Of a stretch of DNA of 64,000 nucleotides, positions 36,337 through 48,708 are shown piece by piece; the first letter of the stretch is position 1; each line of letters begins with the position of its first letter. The notes below the pieces were generated by a model. It did no database searches. It was not told the origin of the DNA and was given only the letters and a program-made list of their open reading frames with translations. Made by a program: the position numbers and the translations under genes. Where the stretch lies: assembly GCF_963677725.1 (NCBI RefSeq), contig NZ_OY782507.1, positions 4,028,501 through 4,092,500 on the forward strand. The letters run 5' to 3'. This stretch comes from an uncultured Cohaesibacter sp. Its GTDB lineage: Bacteria; Pseudomonadota; Alphaproteobacteria; Rhizobiales; Cohaesibacteraceae.

Positions 36337-38193
36337 ATGACCATCAATTTGAAGATGCCCGACATTACCGAATTGAAGCCGAGAATCACGGTGTTCGGTG
36401 TCGGCGGTGCTGGTGGAAACGCAGTCAACAACATGATCGATACCGGTCTTGACGGCGTGGATTTCGTTGTTGCCAATACGGATGCACAGGCCTTGACCCT
36501 GTCAAAGGCTGAACGCATCATCCAGATGGGCATTGCAGTGACCGAAGGCCTTGGTGCCGGGTCGCAGCCTGAGGTTGGTCGTGCGGCGGCCGAAGAAGTG
36601 ATCGACGAGATTAACGATCATCTGAGTGGATCACATATGGTCTTTATCACCGCCGGTATGGGCGGTGGCACGGGCACCGGTGCTGCGCCTGTGATTGCGC
36701 GCACCGCACGCGATCAGGGTATACTGACTGTTGGTGTGGTGACCAAGCCATTCCATTTTGAAGGCCAGCGCCGCATGCGTCTTGCGGAAACGGGCATCGA
36801 AGATCTGCAGAAGAATGTCGACACGCTGATTGTCATTCCGAACCAGAATCTGTTCCGCATTGCCAATGAGAAGACCACCTTCGCGGATGCCTTCTCGATG
36901 GCGGACGAAGTGCTTTATTCCGGGGTTGCCTGCATCACTGACCTGATGGTCAAGGAAGGCCTGATCAATCTGGACTTTGCCGATGTGCGTTCGGTCATGC
37001 GCGCCATGGGTAAAGCGATGATGGGGACGGGTGAAGCCTCTGGTGAAAACCGCGCTCTGGCCGCTGCCGAAGCTGCGATTGCCAACCCGCTGCTTGATGA
37101 TATCTCCATGAAGGGCGCACAGGGCCTGCTGATCTCCATCACCGGCGGTCAGGATCTCACCCTGTTTGAAGTTGACGAAGCTGCAACCCGCATCCGTGAG
37201 GAAGTGGATGAAGACGCCAACATCATTCTTGGCGCGACGTTTGACGAAAATATGGATGGCATGATCCGCGTCTCTGTCGTTGCGACCGGGATCGATCAGA
37301 TGCTTTATGAGCAGGTTGTGCCTGCTGATCAGCGGATGCGTGAATTGACCGAGCGTCTTCGCACCGTTGCAACGCCGACCAGCGAAGATGCTGTTGAGCG
37401 TGCCGTTTCTCAGCCTGAGCCTGTTGCTGTCGAAGAAGAAGCAGCTGCAGCTGTTGCCGAAGCCGTTGAAACGGTTGAACGCGAAATGGATCTGCCACAG
37501 ACGAAACCTCAAGCGAGCCTGGCCCAGCCTTCGGTTCAGGATCCTGCCGTTTCCATCGCTCCATTCACACCACAGGCAGCGAGCGAACCGGTTGTTGAAG
37601 AGGAATATGAAGCGCCTCACGCGGTGGCCGAACAGCGGCCAGTGATTGCGGAACAGCCTTTCATTCCACCGACCGCAGAAGTGCCGGAAAACCTGCATCG
37701 TCAGATGCCAAATGTTGACGAATTGCCACCGATCATCCAGCGCGAACTGGAAGCTCTGCGCAATGGCGAAAATCTGAGCCATCACGATGATGACAGCCGT
37801 CCGATGAGCCTTCTGAAGCGGTTGGCTGCCGTTGGGCTGGGTCGTCGTGAGGATGAAGACGAAACACACGCTCCGGTTCAGAAAGCCGCTCCGGTACAGC
37901 AGCCGACTTATCAGACGATGCAGCGTGAATTGCCTACCATGCCAAGCATGAATGCTCCTGCTGCACCGCAAGCGCCAATGTCTGCTCAGCCACAGATGGC
38001 TGCACAGGATTCGCCACTCAATGAGTTCGCGCCGCGTCCGCAGCGCCCCGCTCAGCATGCGACCTATCAGCCTCAGCAGGGCCAATTGGACGCTCAGGGT
38101 CGTGCGATCCCTGCCGCTTCCATGCAGCCTCAGGGAATCAGTGAAGAAGATCAGGTCGAAATTCCTGCATTCTTGCGCCGACAGGCTCGGTAA
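36337..38193 (+). CDS. ftsZ: Cell division GTPase FtsZ (long-linker form)
   Basis: Tubulin-like GTPase that builds the cytokinetic ring. It has 618 residues, much longer than the about 380 of E. coli and typical of the long FtsZ of Hyphomicrobiales. Residues about 12-320 are the GTPase and T7-loop domains: [15 protein letters not shown], the tubulin signature GGGTGTG (109-115) and [11 protein letters not shown]. Residues about 325-600 are a linker rich in Pro, Gln, Ala and Glu, probably disordered. The end IPAFLRRQA (609-617) is the conserved peptide that binds FtsA and other partners. GAGGGTAC precedes the ATG. Confidence 0.97.
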   Translation: MTINLKMPDITELKPRITVFGVGGAGGNAVNNMIDTGLDGVDFVVANTDAQALTLSKAERIIQMGIAVTEGLGAGSQPEVGRAAAEEVIDEINDHLSGSHMVFITAGMGGGTGTGAAPVIARTARDQGILTVGVVTKPFHFEGQRRMRLAETGIEDLQKNVDTLIVIPNQNLFRIANEKTTFADAFSMADEVLYSGVACITDLMVKEGLINLDFADVRSVMRAMGKAMMGTGEASGENRALAAAEAAIANPLLDDISMKGAQGLLISITGGQDLTLFEVDEAATRIREEVDEDANIILGATFDENMDGMIRVSVVATGIDQMLYEQVVPADQRMRELTERLRTVATPTSEDAVERAVSQPEPVAVEEEAAAAVAEAVETVEREMDLPQTKPQASLAQPSVQDPAVSIAPFTPQAASEPVVEEEYEAPHAVAEQRPVIAEQPFIPPTAEVPENLHRQMPNVDELPPIIQRELEALRNGENLSHHDDDSRPMSLLKRLAAVGLGRREDEDETHAPVQKAAPVQQPTYQTMQRELPTMPSMNAPAAPQAPMSAQPQMAAQDSPLNEFAPRPQRPAQHATYQPQQGQLDAQGRAIPAASMQPQGISEEDQVEIPAFLRRQAR

Positions 38194-38230
38194 CAGTCTG
38201 TTACAGAGACCGATTTCCAACACTATCGAT

Positions 38231-38259
38231 AAAGCCGAATCTCTTCGAGGTTCGGCTTT
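38231..38259 (+). terminator. Terminator after ftsZ
   Basis: A stem of 13 pairs (AAAGCCGAATCTC with GAGGTTCGGCTTT, one G-U) on a three-base loop, 38 bases after the ftsZ stop. The T run is short (CTTTAACTATTTG) but the following region is T-rich. Confidence 0.8.
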
Positions 38260-38478
38260 AACTATTTGTATTTAAATAATAAATTCACTCTTCCTTGCGC
38301 AGCCTTTCGTTTGCGGAAAGGCGTAACAATGGGTAAGAAAGCGTGATTTGGAAAAGGGGATGCGTGCAGGCTATTGTGGCTCAAATTCAAGTTGTTGACG
38401 CATAATTAACGCTGTTCACCACAGACAGACTGACTTCTTATGGAAGCCGTCAGCATGAAAAAGATTAGGGGCAGAATA

Positions 38479-39444
38479 ATGGCCAACCTGCTGAACGCCA
38501 AGCAAACCACCCTTCGTGACCGCGTCGTAGTCTCCGGGGTCGGTGTGCATAGCGGCAAGCCTGTCGAAATGATCCTCCATCCAGCCGATGCCAATTCGGG
38601 TATCACCTTCCTGCGGACCAACCGCGAAAAGGGCACTGAGTTGGAGATCAAAGGCACCTATCAGTCGGTCATTGATACCCGTCTTTGCACAATCATCGGA
38701 CATCCTGAAAAAGGCATGATCGCCACCATCGAACATTTGATGGCGGCTTTGGTCGGTTACGGCGTCGACAATGTGGTGGTGGAAGTGGATGCTGACGAAG
38801 TGCCGGTGATGGATGGCAGCTCGCGCGCCTATATCGACGCCATTGATCAGGTTGGCTTGAAAGAACTTTCCGCGCCGCGCCGCTACATTCGTGTGCTCAA
38901 GCCTGTGCGTGTGCAGAATGGCGATTCTGTCGGAGAACTTCTGCCGCATGATGGCACCCGATTTGATGTCACCATTGATTTTGATTGCGAGACCATCGGC
39001 GTTCAGACCTTCAACGAAGAAATGACTCCTGCGGTTTTCAAACGTGACGTCAGTCTGGCACGGACCTTCGGCTTCATGTCGGATGTTGAACGTCTTTGGG
39101 CCGCTGGTTATGCGCTCGGCTCATCTCTTGAAAATTCGGTTGTGATTGGGGATGACCAGAAAATCGTCAATCCTGACGGTTTGCGTTATACAGACGAATT
39201 CGTGCGTCACAAAACGCTCGATGCCGTTGGCGATCTGGCTTTGGCCGGTGCGCAGATGTTGGCGCATTATCGCTCTTACAAAGGTGGCCACAAGCTCAAT
39301 TTCAACATGCTTGAAGCTTTGTTTGCGGATGACAGCAATTGGGAATGGGTGGAAGCCTCTTCAACCAAGCGCAATGCTGCGCGGGTGGATTTGTCCCATG
39401 CCAGTTCGTCCATTCAGGCTGCCATGGGTCCTGAGACCAACTGA
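38479..39444 (+). CDS. lpxC: UDP-3-O-acyl-GlcNAc deacetylase LpxC
   Basis: Zinc deacetylase for the committed step of lipid A synthesis. From the ATG at 38479 it is 321 residues. Seen: QTTLRDRVVVSGVGVHSG (9-26), the zinc-site TIEHLMAAL with E85 and H86, PVMDGSSRAYIDAI, and the later RHKTLDAVGDLAL, which gives the second zinc histidine and the aspartate. I chose this ATG because AGGGG lies seven bases upstream and homologues begin here; an ATG at 38440 would add 13 residues. The gene is monocistronic, between terminators at 38231 and 39484. Its place after ftsZ is the usual one. Confidence 0.94.
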   Translation: MANLLNAKQTTLRDRVVVSGVGVHSGKPVEMILHPADANSGITFLRTNREKGTELEIKGTYQSVIDTRLCTIIGHPEKGMIATIEHLMAALVGYGVDNVVVEVDADEVPVMDGSSRAYIDAIDQVGLKELSAPRRYIRVLKPVRVQNGDSVGELLPHDGTRFDVTIDFDCETIGVQTFNEEMTPAVFKRDVSLARTFGFMSDVERLWAAGYALGSSLENSVVIGDDQKIVNPDGLRYTDEFVRHKTLDAVGDLALAGAQMLAHYRSYKGGHKLNFNMLEALFADDSNWEWVEASSTKRNAARVDLSHASSSIQAAMGPETN

Positions 39445-39483
39445 AAGCCAAAGTGACGATAAAAATAGTGTAAGAGAGAGCAG

Positions 39484-39504
39484 GGCGGCTTCGGTCGCCT
39501 TTTT
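39484..39504 (+). terminator. Rho-independent terminator after lpxC
   Basis: GGCGGC pairs with GTCGCC (one G-U) on a TTCG tetraloop and is followed by five T. Confidence 0.88.
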
Positions 39505-39812
39505 GCATATTGGATGCTTTTCAATTGTATTTGGAAGCTTGAAGGCGCTTGATTGTTAAGACTGGTGCGATTGGCGCGCGCTGGACACAATTTATCCCTA
39601 TTTGTCGCGAGACTGTTGGCAAATTTGGTTGCTTTCTAGTAAAGACAGATTGAGCCTTCTTCCAAAAAAGCTTCTCGCTTTTGGTTGATGGGCAAGGTAT
39701 GACACTTTTGCGCAGCTTTCTTTTGCGTGCAAACGATCCGGGTTTCTCCGGTTGGAAGAGACAGGACAGGGTGGGGCACCACTCGCCGTCTGATGGAAGG
39801 GTAACAGTACAG
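39505..39812. other. 308-base stretch before bamD, no gene recognised
   Basis: T-rich, with one in-frame ATG at 39681 that would extend bamD by 44 residues; the added part is not a signal peptide and has no family look, so the region is taken as promoter and leader. No clear hairpin or conserved site was seen. Confidence 0.45.
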
Positions 39813-40631
39813 ATGGGTTTTCTTTCTGCAAAACAGAGCCGTTTTGGATTTGCTCTGCTGGTGACGCTGGGTGTTTCGGCCTGCGCCAGCAAGGATCCAT
39901 CCGAACTTGCCTTTGAAGAGGTGCCTGCGGAGAAGCTCTATGCTGAAGGTCTTCATGCCATGGAGACCGGGGATAGCAAGGAAGCCAAGAAGAAGTTCGA
40001 GGAAATCGATCGTCAGCATCCCTATTCCAACTTTGCACGCAAATCGATGCTGTTGACGGCCTATCAGAATTTTCGGGGCGGCAACTATACCGAGACCGTC
40101 TCGGCTGCGAAGCGCTTCATCGCGCTCTATCCCAGCGATCCAGATGTTCCCTATGCCTATTATCTGATTGGCGAGAGTTACTATCGGCAAATTCCGGACG
40201 TTACCCGCGATCAGGAAGCCGCTGAGCGGGCCATGGGTGCGATGAATGAGCTGGTGCAGCGCTATCCAGACTCAGAATATGCCGACGATGCGCGCAAGAA
40301 AGTTCGTATTACGCTCGATCAGCTGGCCGGTAAGGAAATGCAGATCGGTCGCTACTATCTGGAGCGTCGCGAATATATTGCTGCCATCAATCGTTTCAAG
40401 GTCGTCGTGTCCGACTTTCAGAATACCCGGCACATCGAGGAAGCTCTGATGCGTTTGGCAGAATCCTATCTGGCCATGGGTATCTCCCATGAAGCCCAGA
40501 CGGCGATTGCGGTTCTGGGGCATAACTTCCCGGACAGCCCATGGTATAAACGTGGCTATAACATGCTGAATGAAGGTGGCTTGCAGCCCAAGATCCAGAA
40601 AGGGTCCTGGATCTCTCGCGTCTTTAGCTAA
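39813..40631 (+). CDS. bamD: Outer membrane assembly lipoprotein BamD
   Basis: Essential lipoprotein of the BAM complex, which inserts beta-barrel proteins in the outer membrane. The 272-residue protein starts with a lipoprotein signal (FGFALLVTLGVSAC, lipid cysteine C24), which fixes the start at 39813. Five TPR-like repeats follow: AEKLYAEGLHAMETGDSKEA, FEEIDRQHPYSNFARKSML, YYLIGESYYRQI, MNELVQRYPDSEYADDA and YYLERREYIAAINRF. It keeps the usual alphaproteobacterial place between lpxC and recN. Confidence 0.94.
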   Translation: MGFLSAKQSRFGFALLVTLGVSACASKDPSELAFEEVPAEKLYAEGLHAMETGDSKEAKKKFEEIDRQHPYSNFARKSMLLTAYQNFRGGNYTETVSAAKRFIALYPSDPDVPYAYYLIGESYYRQIPDVTRDQEAAERAMGAMNELVQRYPDSEYADDARKKVRITLDQLAGKEMQIGRYYLERREYIAAINRFKVVVSDFQNTRHIEEALMRLAESYLAMGISHEAQTAIAVLGHNFPDSPWYKRGYNMLNEGGLQPKIQKGSWISRVFS

Positions 40632-40812
40632 GTCTGCTCTGAATTGACGAAATGCGTTTCCCCGGCATGCGAATTCTGGGGAAATGATCACGATTTGTTC
40701 TGTGTGGTTCCGTTCTGCCTGATTGCCTTGTCGACCCTGTTTGGCATAGCATGGCCTCCAAATCTGAATCAGGCTTTTGGCCGCGCGTGCCAACTGATCC
40801 AATGGGGGACTG

Positions 40813-44615
<3,803 letters not shown>

Positions 44616-44623
44616 GGCACAAA

Positions 44624-44648
44624 AAAAGCCGCGCACTGCGCGGCTTTT
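44624..44648. terminator. Bidirectional terminator between ligA and the M24 peptidase gene
   Basis: AAAAGCCGCGC pairs with GCGCGGCTTTT around a three-base loop. An A run precedes and a T run ends it, so it can work for both convergent genes. Confidence 0.9.
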
Positions 44649-44669
44649 GCTTTGATAGTGGTTGTCGTC

Positions 44670-46487
44670 CTAGCGATGCAGGGGCTTGGTGGCTTCTGCC
44701 AGCCAGTTGCGGGTGTCTTCTTCCAATTCGCCTGACAGTTCGGCAAAGACCCGCTCGTGATAGTCATTGAGCCAGGCGAGTTCGCGATCATCAAGCAGGT
44801 TGGCATCGATCAGTCGCTGATCGATCGGGCAAAGGGTCAGGGTTTCAAAGCTGTGAAGTGGCTCTTCGCCCCCTTCCACCATGGTAGGCTCGCTGACAAT
44901 CAACAGATTCTCGATGCGGATGCCCCAATGGCCGGCTTTGTAATAACCCGGCTCGTTGGACAGGACATTGCCTGTTTCGAGCGGTGTGGTGCCGGTCTTG
45001 GAGATCCGTTGCGGACCTTCATGGACGCAAAGACACGAGCCGACGCCATGTCCGGTTCCGTGGGCATAGTCCAGACCGACCTGCCAGAGAGGCATGCGGG
45101 CCAGCGTATCGAGTTGAGCGCCATTGGTGCCTTGCGGGAAACGGGCAAGCGAGACGGCGATCATGCCCTTGAGCACGCGTGTGAAGCGGTCCTTCATTTC
45201 GGCATTGGGCGTTCCAACTGCCAAGGTGCGGGTGATGTCGGTGGTGCCATCGGAATATTGCGCCCCGGAATCAACCAGATAGAGCGAATTCTGATCGAGT
45301 TTGCGATTGGTGCTTTCGGTGACACGATAATGGACGATGGCCCCGTTTGGTCCCGCTCCAGAGATGGTTTCGAACGAAATGTCTTGCAAGTCGTCTGTGG
45401 TGGCGCGGAATTGCTCAAGCGCGCGCGCGGCGGCGATTTCATCTAGGCTGTCTGTCGGTGCCATGCTGTCAAACCAGGCCAGAAAGTGGCACATGGCTGC
45501 CCCGTCTCGCAGATGAGCGGCCCGCATGCCCTCCAACTCCGCTTGATTCTTGGCAGCTTTGGGTTTGAGACACGGATCGGTGCCGGCAAGGATGGCCGCC
45601 CCGGTCGCCTCGATCATGTGTTTGACCGCGTAGGGCACCAGACTTTCATCCAGCAACCACGTCTTGTCCTCGCCCGACAGCTCTTCAATGATGGTGGTCA
45701 GACCATCAGGGTCGACGATGGAAACACAGTCAGGCAAAGCCGTGCGGACATCGGCTGAGACTTTTTCAGGATCGATGATCAGGAAGGCCGCACCGTCAGC
45801 GGTGACAATGGCGAAGGCCAGCGGCAGAGGGGCGCGGGGCACGTCGCTGCCACGGATATTGAACAGCCAGGCAATGCTGTCGCCCTGGGTGATGAAGGTG
45901 GCATTTGCCTTTCCTTTAAGGTCGTCAACGATGACTGCCAGTTTGTCTTCAGAAGACTGCCCCGCCAGTTCCAGCGGATGGAGGCGAAGCGCGCCAGTTG
46001 GACGCTTGGGCTGATCGGACCAGATGGCATCAACCGGATTGGTCTCACATGCTCGCAATTCCGCTCCACTTTTCGCACAGGCCTTGAACAGGCGCTTTGC
46101 ATCATTTGCGCTATGAAGCCACGGATCAAAGCCAATGACTTGTCCTTGCTGCACATTGTCTTTGAGCCAGCCAGAGACGGAATGCTGCGGGATGGAGACC
46201 GGCGTTAGCAAGTCGGTGTCGACTTGATCGCGGACCTGCAACGTATAACGCCCATCGATAAAGATTGCAGCTGTCGATTTGAGAATGACGGCCGCGCCAG
46301 CAGAGCCTGTGAAGCCCGTCAACCAGCTAAGGCGCTCTGCATAAGAGGCGAGATCTTCGCCGCCAAATTCATCGGCGCGGGGGATGATGAACCCTGTCAG
46401 ACCCTGTTCTTGCAATTCTTCTCTGAGCAGCGGGATGCGAACCCGGCCTTGATCGGGGCAGGCTTGGTCGGCGTAGTCTTGAAACAT
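44670..46487 (-). CDS. Aminopeptidase P (Xaa-Pro aminopeptidase, M24B)
   Basis: A 605-residue metallopeptidase that removes an N-terminal residue before proline. Two creatinase-like N-terminal domains (FIIPRADEFGGEDL, SWLTGFTGSAGAAVIL, FIDGRYTLQV) precede the pita-bread catalytic domain. Metal ligand motifs: VDSGAQYSDGTTDITRT (two aspartates), HGTGHGVGSCLCVHEGPQ (histidine), SNEPGYYKAGHWGIRIEN (two glutamates). The length matches the long three-domain form, as in eukaryotic cytosolic APP and many Alphaproteobacteria. I chose the ATG at 46487, with AGGA nine bases upstream; an upstream ATG would add 22 residues. Confidence 0.93.
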   Translation of the reverse strand: MFQDYADQACPDQGRVRIPLLREELQEQGLTGFIIPRADEFGGEDLASYAERLSWLTGFTGSAGAAVILKSTAAIFIDGRYTLQVRDQVDTDLLTPVSIPQHSVSGWLKDNVQQGQVIGFDPWLHSANDAKRLFKACAKSGAELRACETNPVDAIWSDQPKRPTGALRLHPLELAGQSSEDKLAVIVDDLKGKANATFITQGDSIAWLFNIRGSDVPRAPLPLAFAIVTADGAAFLIIDPEKVSADVRTALPDCVSIVDPDGLTTIIEELSGEDKTWLLDESLVPYAVKHMIEATGAAILAGTDPCLKPKAAKNQAELEGMRAAHLRDGAAMCHFLAWFDSMAPTDSLDEIAAARALEQFRATTDDLQDISFETISGAGPNGAIVHYRVTESTNRKLDQNSLYLVDSGAQYSDGTTDITRTLAVGTPNAEMKDRFTRVLKGMIAVSLARFPQGTNGAQLDTLARMPLWQVGLDYAHGTGHGVGSCLCVHEGPQRISKTGTTPLETGNVLSNEPGYYKAGHWGIRIENLLIVSEPTMVEGGEEPLHSFETLTLCPIDQRLIDANLLDDRELAWLNDYHERVFAELSGELEEDTRNWLAEATKPLHR

Positions 46488-46979
46488 CAATGAGTCCTGT
46501 GGCTGGATATGTTTTACGGGGGAGACTGTGCCAGTTTTCAGAAGGGGGGGCAAGGCTGCCTTTTTGCGTGTTATTGCGGGGCCAGAGGAGGGCTTTTCTG
46601 GTCATTCTCAACAATACTTTCACTACGCAACAATGCATATTTGCAAAAATTTTTGCCTATGGTGAAGCGATTTGATCGGATCTCCAGGATTGTAATTTGA
46701 TAATTAAATCAGATTCTTAAAGAAAATGTCTCGTTGGGAGGAGGTATAAGCGGAGGCTGGTTTGATGTCTTGGTAATCAGATTTGCCGCACATTTGGGCT
46801 TTTAAAAAATACGTAGAGACCCATATAATCACTGTATTGAATTGCGAATGGGACAGATGCAACAAAGACGTTTCAGCGTCAAAGGTAAACAGACTGTCCC
46901 GGCATATTGACTGATCGCTGTCTCCCACAAGGCAAATTGTTTGTCTTGGCAATGATCGGACCTTTTGAAAGGACTTCAA
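46488..46979. other. 492-base AT-rich intergenic stretch
   Basis: Contains a perfect 14-base palindrome GCAAAAATTTTTGC (46643-46656) and a consensus -10 TATAAT at 46824-46829 with no good -35; CTTTTAA, 13 bases, CCCATAT at 46799-46826 resembles a weak heat-shock promoter. These could drive the 45-residue gene at 46980. A minus-strand frame of 148 codons (46704-47150) is open here but starts inside a terminator and has no protein-like character. No other gene seen. Confidence 0.45.
46643..46656. repeat. Perfect 14-bp palindrome
   Basis: GCAAAAATTTTTGC, in the divergent-promoter region of the M24 peptidase gene and the 45-residue gene, about 156 bases before the peptidase start. Possible operator; the binding protein is unknown. 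Confidence 0.45.
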
Positions 46980-47117
46980 ATGAGCTTTCTCTCCATGCTT
47001 GTTGGCAAAGACGTGCAACATATCGATGGTTCTGTAGAGACCTACGTGCGTAACTACATGAGCAACCGCGGTATGGAGCGGTATTTGGACATGACTTGGG
47101 AATATCAGGGCAAATAA
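46980..47117 (+). CDS. Small protein, 45 residues, unknown function
   Basis: Starts MSFLSMLVGKDVQH and ends DMTWEYQGK. AAAGGA lies seven bases before the ATG and a strong terminator (47141-47171) follows 23 bases after the stop, so this is a complete small transcription unit. Composition is mixed and soluble-looking, with aromatic residues and an RNYMSNRGMERYLDM stretch likely to be helical. I do not recognise the family. No relation to the next small gene is visible. Confidence 0.7.
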   Translation: MSFLSMLVGKDVQHIDGSVETYVRNYMSNRGMERYLDMTWEYQGK

Positions 47118-47140
47118 ACCTGACCCGTCAGTTTCGCTAG

Positions 47141-47171
47141 AGCCTCTCATCCCCCGGTGAGAGGCTTTTTT
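47141..47171 (+). terminator. Rho-independent terminator of the 45-residue gene
   Basis: AGCCTCTCA pairs perfectly with TGAGAGGCT around an eight-base C/G-rich loop and is followed by a T run. Confidence 0.92.
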
Positions 47172-47246
47172 CGTTCTTGCGTTGGTTCAAGATGTCATTG
47201 GGTCTGGAAAGGGCTGGCTTGTGAGAGGCAATAAGATGCATAAAAT

Positions 47247-47262
47247 TTGCACAATTGCACAA
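47247..47262 (+). repeat. Tandem octamer TTGCACAA
   Basis: Two exact adjacent copies, 156 bases before the 47-residue gene. Might be a regulator site; a TATATT -10-like element lies at 47345-47350. Confidence 0.35.
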
Positions 47263-47417
47263 AATGCAGACCTTGTTATTTATCTATGCATTTGAGGAAT
47301 GGCTGAGTTGCCGAACTGTTTGTTTCTTTTCTTTCGCACTGCACTATATTAAGGGTCAGTACTTAATAGGGTCCCTCAAAAGAATTGGGTGCCTCATTTA
47401 CTTTGAAAGGAAATACC

Positions 47418-47561
47418 ATGTCTGCATTTAGCCGTGTATTTGACCGTATTGTCGAAGGACGCCTGATGGAAGCTCGTCGCCAGATTGCTGAATATGATCA
47501 TCTCATCGATGGCAACATGACCGACTTCCGTATCGACCGCAACAAAGACCTGCCATTCTAA
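47418..47561 (+). CDS. Small protein, 47 residues, unknown function
   Basis: Starts MSAFSRVFDRIVEGRLMEAR and ends DRNKDLPF. GAAAGGAA lies five to nine bases before the ATG. The first 28 residues make an amphipathic helix with many arginines, the rest is polar; the length and helix recall the small arginine-rich DUF1127-like proteins of Alphaproteobacteria, but the DUF1127 motif itself is not seen, so the family is not assigned. It ends shortly before a bidirectional terminator. Confidence 0.7.
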   Translation: MSAFSRVFDRIVEGRLMEARRQIAEYDHLIDGNMTDFRIDRNKDLPF

Positions 47562-47631
47562 GATGTCAGGTCCGCTTTTGCGGGCGACAGAGAGTGACAC
47601 TGCGCATCGGATTGTATCCGGTGGCACAAAA

Positions 47632-47657
47632 AAGCGGGCTACGGCCCGCTTCTTTTT
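47632..47657. terminator. Bidirectional terminator between the 47-residue gene and prmA
   Basis: AAGCGGGC pairs with GCCCGCTT around a TACG loop, with an A run before and CTTTTTT after; it serves both convergent genes. Confidence 0.9.
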
Positions 47658-47677
47658 TGTCTGCTTTTGGGGTGTTT

Positions 47678-48550
47678 CTAGCCTTGGAAGACCAGCACCA
47701 GCCAGCCATCTTCTTCAATGGTTCTGAGCAATTTCATGCCCTGCACACGATAAGCTGCGACGACCCGCGCGCGCTGGTGGGGCAGCAGGCCGGACAGAAT
47801 GATACGGCCGCCGAGGCTTGTATGTTGGGCCAATTGTGGCGCCATGCTGCAAAGCGGGCCAGCCAGAATGTTGGCGACGATCAGGTCAAACGGGCCATAT
47901 TCGGCGAAAACGGGATGTTTGAAGCCGGGGGCAACCGCCAGTTTGACATAGGGGTGGACCTTGTTGATCCGGACATTGTCCTTTGCCGTTTCAATCGAGA
48001 TCGGGTCGATATCGGTCGCGATCACTTCCTGTTTCAGCAATTTTGCAAGACCGATTGCCAGAACGGCAGAACCGGTTCCCAGATCAAGCACGCGCATAGG
48101 CTTGAAGCTGCGCAGCTCTTGGCCGATGACCTTCAGGCATCCTGCGGTCGTGCCATGGTGGCCGGTGCCAAAGGCCTGACCGGCATTGATCTGTATCGGG
48201 ATGCTGCCGCGCATGTCCAGACCAGCATCGTGTGAGCCATGAATGATAAAGCGGCCTGCTTTGACAGCATTCAGGCCTTCGAGCGACTTGGTCACCCAGT
48301 CCACATCATCCAATTGCCGCTGAACCAGATCCAGCCCGCCACTCAGCTTGGCAAGTTCAGAATTGGCGCGTGCATGAATGTCAGGCAGATCTTCATCTTG
48401 CGGATAGAGTGACATCGCCCAGACGCCATTGTCTTCGTCAATTTCGAAATAGGAAATGGCAAAGCCGTCTTCGTCAAACACCTGTTCGAGGTGCTGGGCG
48501 GCCTTTTTGATGTCGGTGACAGTGCCTTCGGCATATAGGTAATGGGACAT
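47678..48550 (-). CDS. prmA: Ribosomal protein L11 methyltransferase
   Basis: Methylates lysines and the N-terminus of ribosomal protein L11 with SAM. From ATG at 48550 it is 290 residues. The N-terminal substrate domain (SYFEIDEDNGVWAMSLY) is followed by the PrmA hallmark INAGQAFGTGHHGTT, SAM motif I VLDLGTGSAVLAIG, motif II ATDIDPISIETA and the catalytic-loop DLIVANILAGPL. The frame is open 39 residues further upstream, without homology. It ends at the terminator shared with the small gene. Confidence 0.94.
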   Translation of the reverse strand: MSHYLYAEGTVTDIKKAAQHLEQVFDEDGFAISYFEIDEDNGVWAMSLYPQDEDLPDIHARANSELAKLSGGLDLVQRQLDDVDWVTKSLEGLNAVKAGRFIIHGSHDAGLDMRGSIPIQINAGQAFGTGHHGTTAGCLKVIGQELRSFKPMRVLDLGTGSAVLAIGLAKLLKQEVIATDIDPISIETAKDNVRINKVHPYVKLAVAPGFKHPVFAEYGPFDLIVANILAGPLCSMAPQLAQHTSLGGRIILSGLLPHQRARVVAAYRVQGMKLLRTIEEDGWLVLVFQG

Positions 48551-48708
48551 GGTTGGTCTCTTTTGCGTCAGCCAGAATGCGATTTGCACTAGGGTCTCGC
48601 GGTCAGGGAATGCGTTGACAGTCGATAGCGCGGCTGATGTCGGAAGGCAAGGGCAGGGCGCATGCACCCTGTTGTTTGAATGTTTTTCTTGTCTAGCCTT
48701 GCCGTTTT

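Noticed and set aside
36631-38223. 530-codon minus-strand frame opposite ftsZ
   Set aside because: Antisense to ftsZ, composition as of complementary strand, no motif.
46704-47150. Open minus-strand frame of 148 codons
   Set aside because: It begins inside the terminator of the 45-residue gene, runs antisense to that gene, and has no protein-like pattern or known motif.
47296-47346. Sixteen-codon frame starting at an ATG after GAGGA
   Set aside because: It overlaps the promoter region of the 47-residue gene and is hydrophobic only by chance-level composition; no downstream support.
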